Of a stretch of DNA of 10,643 bases, positions 5,048 to 10,643 are shown piece after piece. The stretch spans positions 1 to 10,643 of the forward strand of contig JAHFUF010000102.1 in the NCBI GenBank assembly GCA_023265235.1. The letters run 5' to 3'. The DNA is from Blastocatellia bacterium (GTDB taxonomy: Bacteria > Acidobacteriota > Blastocatellia > Chloracidobacteriales > JADJPF01). The position numbers were made by a program, and so were the translations under genes. Numbering within the stretch: position 1 is the stretch's first letter; the number at the start of each line of letters is the position of its first letter. The notes beneath the pieces were generated by a model. That model saw nothing but the letters and a program-made list of their open reading frames with translations. It ran no database searches and was not told the DNA's origin.

Positions 5048-7027
5048 TTAAACTACTTGGACAGAAGGCCCAGGACAATCACGACCTAATTTTATGGCAT
5101 CACCCTCAGCTAAAGTGGTTACTAATTCTTCATAGAAATAGTCATATTTTGCTGCAACTAAAGCACTTACTCGTTTGTCATACATTTGTCGAGAACGGTC
5201 TATGTCTTCTTTTAGTCTATCATAAAGATCGCTATGTTTACGGCCATCTAAGACTTTTTGCTCATTATAAAGCTTAATTTCTGAAACCAGTAGCCTAGCA
5301 AATCGACGAGCATCGTTATGGAGTTTTTGCTCTTCATCATTAGCAGGAACAGGTTTAACCTGTGGTGTAACTCTTTGTCCTGGACTAGATTGACTTGGAT
5401 GAGAAATTGGTACAGGAATATTTTGTGGTTTTATTGGTAGTGGCCCAGTTGGAGGTTTAGAGAAATCAATGGGTGCTTGCCAAGTAGGAGGTGCAGGCAT
5501 TTTTGGCAACCCTGCTTCGGCTTTTGCTTCAAAAGAATTAGGTGTAGACGCTTTTGTTCCAGAAGAGCCTTTTAGCTTAGCCTCTTCAAATGAAAGGTTA
5601 GGCTCAATAGATTTTGGTATAGGTAGTGGAGTTTTTGCTTCAGGTTGTGCAGCAAAAGCAGAAATTTCTGGTAATTCAATTTTTTTAGATGATTTGGCTG
5701 GTTTAGCTGGTTCAGGCAAATCTATTTTAGGAAGGGCTGTAGGTAAAGGAGAACTTATTGCTGCTTCAACTGGTGGCCTACTCTCCGCTACTGGTAAGGG
5801 TAAAGGCGCAGGTTTTTGCGGCTTTACTGCAATATCAGGGGTTTCTAAAGGAAGAGCTTTTTCCACTGTCGGCGGAGCCAGAGCACCTGAAGGTGCAGGC
5901 GTGTTTGGAACAGCAGATGGAGGAGACGCTTTTTCCACAGCAGCATGTTGTGCTTGTTGTACGGCTGGTGAGACTGCTTGTTGTACTGCTTGTTGTACGG
6001 CTGGTGAGACTGCTTGTTGTGTAGCAGTTTCTGACCCGCGTGGACGTACAGAAATTAATTCTATTGCTAAACCAGCCATATTAACTAAAATTTCTAAAGC
6101 TTCAACATTAATGACTTCCCCTAGTAAATTACTAGAGTCAGCATAAAGCACTGCTGCAGCCTTACCTCTTACTAATAAAGGAATACCTAAGATCTGAGTT
6201 GGGACACTATTATTAAAACGAGAAAATAGAATTTGGTTTTCTGTTTGGGCATTAGGACTGCCAACAAAAATAACCTGTTTTCCTAAAACAGCACGTAGCA
6301 CTGTATCAGCTTGTAAAGTAACAGACACCCCTTTGAATGAGTTATTGGCTTGTTCACTGTCAAAGCCCCGTGCCATCCAACCAATAGCATTACCGCTCTT
6401 TACAATAAAAAGAGCAACTCTAGGAGAAAAACTAGAAGCTTGACTAACCAAAGCTGAAAGCACATCTGATTGTGTTTTATTAGCCTGAATTTCATTAATA
6501 GCAACTTTTAGAATCGCCAAATTAGTACTAGTTTTATTTTCATTTACAGAAGCACTTTTTGAATTTAATGCAACATTTTCGGTTAAAAGTTTTTCATTTT
6601 CGGCTTTAAGACTAGACAGTAGCTTCTCATTTTCTGTTTTGAGACTCTCTATTGTGCTTTCAAGTTCTGTTTTTCCATTTGATAGTTTTTTATTTTTTAT
6701 TTTAAGTTCTTTAGTACTAGTCTCTAGTTCCGTTTTTTCAGCTAAAAGCCTTTCATTTTCAGTTTTGAAGTTTGCTGTTAGAGTCTCAAGCTCTAGTTTA
6801 TCAGTAGCTAGCTCTTTAACCATATCACTAGCTAATTTAGTAATAGTTTCACCCTTAGCTATCTCCTCTAACCCTTGAGAAGCGGTTTTTAATACTTTAC
6901 CAAAACTGTTTCTTACTAAATCTTGAAGAGATTCTTGCAGACTTGTCACTTCCTTCTCAAAATTACCCGTATGGGCATTGACAAGGGTTTTGAGTTGTTC
7001 CTGCAATTTATTTTCAAAATCGCTCAT
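5048..7027 (-). CDS. Coiled-coil / GAF-like / proline-rich linker protein
   Basis: This 659-residue protein has four visible parts. Residues 1-70 are helical. Residues about 75-155 form a strong coiled coil with recurring EN(E/K)LL-type heptads. Residues about 175-328 look like a GAF-type sensory domain (VALFIVKSGNAIGWMARGF; later VIFVG, IPLLVRGKAAAVLYAD, then a helix). Residues about 330-563 are a Pro/Ala/Lys-rich linker starting with AVSPAVQQ repeats. Residues about 565-645 are a charged helical C-terminal domain (NDARRFARLLVSEIKLYNEQ, then LYDRLKEDIDRSR) that I recall from acidobacterial proteins of unknown function. No signal peptide, membrane segment, kinase or receiver domain is seen. 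The ATG at 7027 is chosen over an in-frame GTG at 7033 because GGGAGG (7036-7041) is 8 nt from the ATG but only 2 nt from the GTG. The linker suggests a tether between a sensor and a binding module. Function unknown. Confidence 0.8.
   Translation of the reverse strand: MSDFENKLQEQLKTLVNAHTGNFEKEVTSLQESLQDLVRNSFGKVLKTASQGLEEIAKGETITKLASDMVKELATDKLELETLTANFKTENERLLAEKTELETSTKELKIKNKKLSNGKTELESTIESLKTENEKLLSSLKAENEKLLTENVALNSKSASVNENKTSTNLAILKVAINEIQANKTQSDVLSALVSQASSFSPRVALFIVKSGNAIGWMARGFDSEQANNSFKGVSVTLQADTVLRAVLGKQVIFVGSPNAQTENQILFSRFNNSVPTQILGIPLLVRGKAAAVLYADSSNLLGEVINVEALEILVNMAGLAIELISVRPRGSETATQQAVSPAVQQAVQQAVSPAVQQAQHAAVEKASPPSAVPNTPAPSGALAPPTVEKALPLETPDIAVKPQKPAPLPLPVAESRPPVEAAISSPLPTALPKIDLPEPAKPAKSSKKIELPEISAFAAQPEAKTPLPIPKSIEPNLSFEEAKLKGSSGTKASTPNSFEAKAEAGLPKMPAPPTWQAPIDFSKPPTGPLPIKPQNIPVPISHPSQSSPGQRVTPQVKPVPANDEEQKLHNDARRFARLLVSEIKLYNEQKVLDGRKHSDLYDRLKEDIDRSRQMYDKRVSALVAAKYDYFYEELVTTLAEGDAIKLGRDCPGPSVQVV
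5951..6022 (-). repeat. 36-bp tandem repeat in the linker of the coiled-coil/GAF gene
   Basis: Two 36-bp copies (5951-5986 and 5987-6022) differ only in the last two bases. Each is made of 12-bp modules in the order A-B-A, where A is TGCTTGTTGTAC and B is GGCTGGTGAGAC on the plus strand. On the coding strand these give the repeated QQAV and SPAV peptides. The period is a multiple of three, so the frame is kept. Slippage expansion of a flexible linker is the simplest explanation. Confidence 0.85.
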
Positions 7028-7033
7028 GGACAC

Positions 7034-7357
7034 AGCCTCCCATAAAATAGGGTAGTTACTAAGTTTAATAATTCTATATCGATATAAGACCCAGCACTAA
7101 AGCATTATTATTTTTATCAATAGTCCTTCTGGGTTACAAAAAAAGCTAAGAAATGAAGTTAAGTTTTAATTGGTTAAGAATTAATTTATAGCTTCAAATG
7201 TTTTGATAGAAAAACAGTAGATCTATGTTTATCAATCCCATTATCCAAATACATTGCTAGATTGTCAATCTTACATTTAGAGCTTTGTAAAATGACAAAA
7301 AACTATTCATTCTATAAACGTCTAAATCCCTATGCTATTTTTCTAGATAAACAACCG
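7034..7357. other. Long intergenic/leader region with no gene
   Basis: These 324 nt between nuoB and the coiled-coil/GAF gene hold no credible ORF. They contain the ribosome site GGGAGG (minus strand, 7036-7041), the perfect palindrome TATATCGATATA (7075-7086), a possible long-range stem ACCCAG/CTGGGT (7089-7094 with 7129-7134), an AT-only dyad TTAATT/AATTAA (7166-7171 with 7179-7184), and the minus-strand promoter at 7240-7268. From that promoter most of this region would be transcribed as a leader of about 205 nt. I do not recognise a riboswitch or known RNA family, and no clear terminator follows nuoB. Confidence 0.55.
7240..7268 (-). promoter_or_regulatory. Near-consensus sigma70-type promoter for the coiled-coil/GAF gene
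   Basis: On the minus strand a perfect TTGACA (-35; plus-strand 7263-7268) is followed after exactly 17 nt by GATAAT (-10; 7240-7245, 5 of 6). This is the best promoter match in the window. Transcription would start near 7233 and run leftward into the gene at 7027, leaving a leader of about 205 nt. Confidence 0.55.
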
Positions 7358-7885
7358 CTAATCTGTGACAGAAGATTCTTTTTCCTCTGTTACTGGTGGC
7401 AATACATCCCCTCTACCTAGAAAATACTTACTTGGATGTTCTTTCATAATTTTATCTTGCAAGCGCATCAACCCATAAAGTAGTGCCTCAGGTCGCGGAG
7501 GGCAACCAGGAATATAAACATCTACAGGAATTACACGATCTACGCCTTGTAAAGTCGAGTAGCTATTAAATGGCCCGCCAACATTTGAACAAGACCCCAT
7601 AGAAATTACCCATTTAGGTTCAGGCATTTGATCATAAACTCGGCGAACAATTTTAGCCATTTTTAATGTTACTGTTCCTGCAACTATGATTAGGTCACAT
7701 TGGCGAGGACTAGGACGAAACACGCCAGCACCAAACCGATCCATATCAAAGCGAGATGCCCCTGTCGCCATCATTTCTATTGCACAACAAGCCAAACCAA
7801 AAGTCATTGGCCAAATTGCTGATTTTCTCGCCCAATTAAAAATATAATCTATTTGAGTAGTAACAAAGCCACTTGAGCCTTCCAC
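7358..7885 (-). CDS. nuoB: NADH-quinone oxidoreductase subunit B
   Basis: This 175-residue peripheral-arm subunit of respiratory complex I carries the terminal [4Fe-4S] cluster N2, next to the quinone site. All four expected ligands are visible: the tandem Cys33-Cys34 in GLACCAIEMM, Cys99 in SMGSCSNVGG, and Cys128 in IPGCPPRPE. ASRFDMDRFG (43-52) and FRPSPRQCDLIIVAGTVT (56-73) are also diagnostic. Length is normal and the protein should be functional. The start is GTG, supported by AAGGAG (7894-7899) with 8-nt spacing. No nuoA, nuoC or nuoD flanks it, which is unusual because nuoB is normally in the nuoABCD cluster. It follows the hydrolase gene by 80 nt on the same strand. That gap contains TTGACT (minus strand, 7954-7959), a TATATT 20 nt downstream, and GGTTAAA direct repeats (7939-7945, 7947-7953), so its own promoter is possible. 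Confidence 0.96.
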   Translation of the reverse strand: MEGSSGFVTTQIDYIFNWARKSAIWPMTFGLACCAIEMMATGASRFDMDRFGAGVFRPSPRQCDLIIVAGTVTLKMAKIVRRVYDQMPEPKWVISMGSCSNVGGPFNSYSTLQGVDRVIPVDVYIPGCPPRPEALLYGLMRLQDKIMKEHPSKYFLGRGDVLPPVTEEKESSVTD

Positions 7886-7965
7886 AATTAAGACTCCTTA
7901 TAAAATTTTTTAAGCTATGTTTTATCTAATATATTCTTGGTTAAATGGTTAAAAGTCAACCACCA

Positions 7966-8853
7966 TCATTGAAAGCTTTGCAAAAATTTTCCTAGCTCAG
8001 TAAAAAGCTTTTCCCCATCAGGTAAAAAAATCAAGTGATCTGCATTATCAATATAAAAAGTAGTCTTATTACCTTGAGTAACATTAGCCAAACGTTCAGT
8101 CATTTGCCAAGGAATTAATGGATCTATTTTTCCATGACTAAGAAAAACTGGACACTTAATAGTAGCTATTTTCTTTTCGCTTTCAAACCTATAAGCCAAA
8201 ACTAACCCAGGCCAAGGCAAAAAAGGGTAAAGGTGTTTTGCCATATCTACCATACTAGTAAAAGCACTAAAAGTAACTAAACCAACAACTTGTTTATGTG
8301 AGGCTAAATCTATTGCAACAGCCGCGCCTAGTGACCAGCCACTAGCAATTATTTTGTTAGGGTTAACATCTTTTCGTGTAAGCAAATATTCATAAGCTAT
8401 TTCTGAAGTAGCATAACACCCTTTTTCACTAGCTTTTCCAGTACTTAAACCATAACCAGTATATTCTGGAATTAAAACATTGACTCCTAGCATGCGAAAA
8501 CGTTGAAATTCAATTAAGCAATCTCTTAAGCACATTCCATTACCATAAAAATAAATCATAGTTGGAAGATTAGTTATATCTGGCAATGGTTTAGCGTCTT
8601 TATCCATTGCTAATCCAAATAGTGCTGTAATCTGATCGCCATCTTTGGTGGTGAGTTTGACTAGTTCTGTACCTTTTGGTGGAATAAAATTGGCTTCAGC
8701 ACGTCCTTGGGTGCTACGCCCAGGAAAAACTAGTGCACTTTGTAAAAAATAAAGTAATGTCAGCACAATGATATACACCAACATAAGAGACCGAAATATC
8801 CGCCAACACCAGTAAAGTAGTTTTTTCTTGCGCTGTTGGTTAGGTTCGGTCAT
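7966..8853 (-). CDS. Membrane-anchored alpha/beta hydrolase (ABHD13/Bem46-like)
   Basis: This 295-residue serine hydrolase has a basic start followed by one hydrophobic segment (about 19-43), predicting an N-terminal membrane anchor or uncleaved signal. The catalytic domain shows the nucleophile elbow GWSLG (172-176, Ser174), an acid in HGKIDPLIP (Asp244) and the base in NADH (His273), so the triad is complete. The oxyanion-region motif reads YFYGNG (101-106), where the ABHD12/13-Bem46 group usually has HGN. EYTGYGLSTG (130-139) is also typical. Likely esterase, lipase or thioesterase activity on an unknown substrate; the anchor makes membrane lipids or acylated proteins plausible. ATG 8853 is preceded by AAAGGA at 6-nt spacing. 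It is divergent from the acyltransferase gene and lies 80 nt upstream of nuoB on the same strand, possibly co-transcribed. Confidence 0.88.
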   Translation of the reverse strand: MTEPNQQRKKKLLYWCWRIFRSLMLVYIIVLTLLYFLQSALVFPGRSTQGRAEANFIPPKGTELVKLTTKDGDQITALFGLAMDKDAKPLPDITNLPTMIYFYGNGMCLRDCLIEFQRFRMLGVNVLIPEYTGYGLSTGKASEKGCYATSEIAYEYLLTRKDVNPNKIIASGWSLGAAVAIDLASHKQVVGLVTFSAFTSMVDMAKHLYPFLPWPGLVLAYRFESEKKIATIKCPVFLSHGKIDPLIPWQMTERLANVTQGNKTTFYIDNADHLIFLPDGEKLFTELGKFLQSFQ

Positions 8854-8957
8854 AAAATGTCCTTTATTTTGAGAGTTAAATTACTATAATAAGATTTTGG
8901 CTTAGGCAAGTAACAAAATCAACTGCTATACAAGCCAAAATAAAAACCTGTGTTGTT
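8854..8957. promoter_or_regulatory. Divergent promoter region between hydrolase and acyltransferase genes
   Basis: This 104-nt AT-rich gap must contain starts for both flanking genes. A perfect TATAAT lies at 8885-8890 on the plus strand but has no -35 match at 16-18 nt. On the minus strand TATTAT overlaps it, with TTGTTA 19 nt upstream. Neither pair is convincing alone; the function follows mainly from the divergent arrangement. Confidence 0.4.
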
Positions 8958-9869
8958 ATGCAAGATAATCAAAATCATATTGAAGCAGTAATTCCATTAG
9001 CTTCTTCTCTTTACCCCACAACTGAAGAATTAGCTGTGCTTGAACCTCGTGAGCAAAAGTTTTTTCGTTTTGTTCATAGAATGAACCAAGGTCGCTTAAA
9101 AGATTTTTGGACTTGGTGCCAAATGCTATTTGGTAAACTTTGGATTGATATTTGTACTTATAACCTAATGCGTTTGTATGGCTTAGAAAACCTCCATACC
9201 ATTGATCCTAGTCGTCCACTACTTTTAGTAGCTAACCACCGCTCGTTTTTTGATATGTATGTAGTCTCAGCAATGCTTTATAAAAATACTACTTGGAAAA
9301 AACGGCTTTACTTTCCTGTAAGAGCAAGGTTTTTTTATGATTCTTGGCTAGGAATGTTTGTTAATCTAGTAATGGGACTATGGTCTATGTACCCGCCGAT
9401 TTTCCAAGATGCAAAAAAACGCCTTTTTGATCAATATTCTTCTCGATGTTTAATGCAACTATGTAAACAAGGTGCTGGTAATGTGATAGGCTTTCATCCA
9501 GAAGGCACTCGTAATAAGACCGATGATCCTTATACTTTTCTACCAGCACAACCTGGTGTAGGAAAACTGATTAAAGAAACTCAACCACAGGTTATGCCTG
9601 TTTTTGTTGCTGGCCTACGGGTAGATAACCTACCTAAACAAGTTTTAGGAAACTGGAGAGGTGGCCCAAAAATTCGTATTCATTTTGGGGCTTGTCTAGA
9701 TATGTCTGAATTTTATGCAATGAAAAATCATGTTCGTACTTATAAAGCAATTTCTGATTATGTAATGGCAAAAGTTGGTGAACTTGGCGAATTAGACCGA
9801 GCCATTTATGCTCCTGAAACCAAAGCTTTACCAGCACCAGAGGAAACGGAACAATCTTTAGCAAAATGA
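8958..9869 (+). CDS. PlsC-type 1-acyl-sn-glycerol-3-phosphate acyltransferase-like protein
   Basis: This 303-residue protein is a glycerolipid acyltransferase of the PlsC/LPLAT superfamily; members add an acyl chain to lysophosphatidic acid or related acceptors at the inner membrane. The catalytic HX4D motif is NHRSFFD (93-99; His94, Asp99). The acceptor-phosphate motif is FHPEGTR (179-185), and a later QVMPVFVAGL (211-220) fits the Val-Pro motif. Residues 130-147 are hydrophobic and may dip into the membrane. It is longer than the ~240-residue compact PlsC, with about 80 residues before HX4D. The short Pro/Ala/Glu-rich tail (about 285-303) looks disordered. ATG 8958 lacks a clear ribosome site. 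The stop overlaps the next gene's start (ATGA), implying translational coupling. The exact acyl acceptor is uncertain, so no gene symbol is given. Confidence 0.88.
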   Translation: MQDNQNHIEAVIPLASSLYPTTEELAVLEPREQKFFRFVHRMNQGRLKDFWTWCQMLFGKLWIDICTYNLMRLYGLENLHTIDPSRPLLLVANHRSFFDMYVVSAMLYKNTTWKKRLYFPVRARFFYDSWLGMFVNLVMGLWSMYPPIFQDAKKRLFDQYSSRCLMQLCKQGAGNVIGFHPEGTRNKTDDPYTFLPAQPGVGKLIKETQPQVMPVFVAGLRVDNLPKQVLGNWRGGPKIRIHFGACLDMSEFYAMKNHVRTYKAISDYVMAKVGELGELDRAIYAPETKALPAPEETEQSLAK

Positions 9870-10643
9870 ACAATTCTCTTCCACTAATAATTGTTAACCC
9901 AGCCTCAGCCAATGGTGCAACTGGCCGTAATTGGCCAGGTCTAGCTGCACGCATTAGCAATTACTTTGGTCAATTTACTTGCGCTTTTACTAAAAAGTCT
10001 GGCGATGCTAAAGAAATTGCTGCTAATGCCGCTAGTGAAGGAAGAAAATTTATTATTGCCTGTGGAGGAGATGGGACAATCTCAGAAGTTGCTAATGGAA
10101 TTCTTACTGCAAACACTGACACAGAACTAGGAGTTCTACCTCATGGAAGTGGAGGAGATTTTCGTAAAAGCCTTAACCTACCAACACGTTTTGAAGATGC
10201 TGCTCAAGCTCTAGCAAAAGGAACCCCTCAACTAATTGACGTTGGACAAGTAACATTTCTTAATACTAAACTCAAGGAAGAAACACGTTATTTTATCAAC
10301 GTTGCTTCTTTTGGTATGGGCGGAGAGGTAGTTAAACGCTCAGAATCTTCTAGCAAAACTTTTGGTGGTACATTGGCTTATGCCTACGCTACTTTGGTTA
10401 CTACTTTTTCCTATGAATGCCCAGAAGTTTTTCTAGAGTGTGATGAAAACCCTGCTCAACGCTGGGCAATTGCTACGGTTATAATTGGAAACGGGCGTTA
10501 TTTTGGTGGCGGGATGAAGATTGCCCCAAAAGCAAGCCTAGATGATGGGCTTTTTGATGTGATAGTAATAAAAGAACTAAGTAAAGTAGCTATGATTGCT
10601 AATACCCACCATCTTTATGCTGGTACACATCTAGACTTACCCT
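9866..10643 (+). CDS. Diacylglycerol-kinase-family lipid kinase, 3' truncated by window
   Basis: This frame opens at ATG 9866, overlapping the acyltransferase stop, and is still open at the window edge after 259 codons. It is a DAGK catalytic-domain lipid kinase (DgkB/YegS/BmrU group, usually about 290-330 residues), which phosphorylates diacylglycerol or a related lipid with ATP. LIIVNPASANG (7-17) is the first strand and loop. CGGDGTISEVANG (66-78) is the nucleotide-binding signature. LPHGSGGDF (91-99) is the second glycine-rich motif, usually LP.GTGND. VIIGNGRYFGGGMKIAPKA (205-223) and LDDGLFDV (225-232) are strongly diagnostic. About 40-70 C-terminal residues are missing. Coupling to a PlsC-type enzyme suggests both contribute to phosphatidic-acid supply or recycling; that pairing is inference. 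Confidence 0.92.
   Translation, partial: MNNSLPLIIVNPASANGATGRNWPGLAARISNYFGQFTCAFTKKSGDAKEIAANAASEGRKFIIACGGDGTISEVANGILTANTDTELGVLPHGSGGDFRKSLNLPTRFEDAAQALAKGTPQLIDVGQVTFLNTKLKEETRYFINVASFGMGGEVVKRSESSSKTFGGTLAYAYATLVTTFSYECPEVFLECDENPAQRWAIATVIIGNGRYFGGGMKIAPKASLDDGLFDVIVIKELSKVAMIANTHHLYAGTHLDLP

Noticed and set aside
5951..6022. CRISPR-like direct repeats
   Set aside because: The repeats are contiguous without spacers and lie in frame within a coding linker.
5758..6024. Plus-strand ORF of 88 codons with repeated Val/Leu/Arg stretches
   Set aside because: It is another frame of the same tandem-repeat region of the coiled-coil/GAF gene.
5469..6146. Plus-strand ORF of 225 codons, rich in Gly, Ala and Cys
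   Set aside because: It mirrors the proline/alanine-rich linker and its tandem repeat on the other strand; its composition is an artefact of that, and no domain is recognisable.
6639..6878. Plus-strand Ser/Val/Phe-rich ORF of 79 codons
   Set aside because: It is antisense to the coiled-coil heptads; the hydrophobic composition results from complementing Glu/Lys codons.
7292..7420. Small plus-strand ORF of 42 codons in the nuoB 3' flank
   Set aside because: It has no ribosome site, runs antisense into nuoB and has no recognisable motif.
9634..9960. Minus-strand ORF of 108 codons across the acyltransferase/lipid-kinase junction
   Set aside because: It is antisense to two strongly supported coding frames.

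Overview
This is an AT-rich bacterial chromosomal window of ordinary cellular genes. No tRNA, rRNA, CRISPR array, transposase or phage gene was seen. The gene mix fits a low-GC member of Acidobacteriota, perhaps class Blastocatellia. The pointers are a long coiled-coil/GAF/proline-rich protein with a charged C-terminal domain I associate with acidobacterial proteins, a DUF2378 (TIGR02265)-like protein, a Uma2-family protein, and a NuoB standing apart from the other nuo genes. This assignment is from memory of family distributions, not a search, and is only moderately secure.

Layout: positions 1-247 hold no gene. They carry a pair of inverted palindromic repeats (59-157) and a perfect 10-bp dyad (183-209) just upstream of the first gene. 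A rightward pair follows: a double zinc-ribbon protein (248-628) and a 12-TM major facilitator transporter (647-1948). Leftward come a Uma2-family protein (1981-2559) and a long-form LOG-family protein (2732-3565). A rightward DUF2378/V4R-like protein (3789-4391), with a good sigma70-type promoter, converges on a leftward GNAT acetyltransferase (4411-4860). Next is the large leftward coiled-coil/GAF protein (5048-7027), with a near-consensus promoter about 210 nt upstream of its start. Then come leftward nuoB (7358-7885) and a membrane-anchored alpha/beta hydrolase (7966-8853). From a divergent region at 8854-8957 a rightward pair runs off the window: a PlsC-type acyltransferase (8958-9869) overlapping by ATGA a diacylglycerol-kinase-family lipid kinase (9866 to the end, truncated).

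The only clear functional module is the acyltransferase/lipid-kinase pair, both of whose families act around phosphatidic acid. NuoB belongs to respiratory complex I, whose other subunits must lie outside the window. The remaining genes look like independent single-gene units. I see no convincing new multi-gene system. The items most worth a second look are the coiled-coil/GAF protein with its repeat-bearing linker and long leader, the cysteine-bearing DUF2378 protein, the isolated nuoB, and the palindromic elements at 59-157, 183-209 and 4879-4916.
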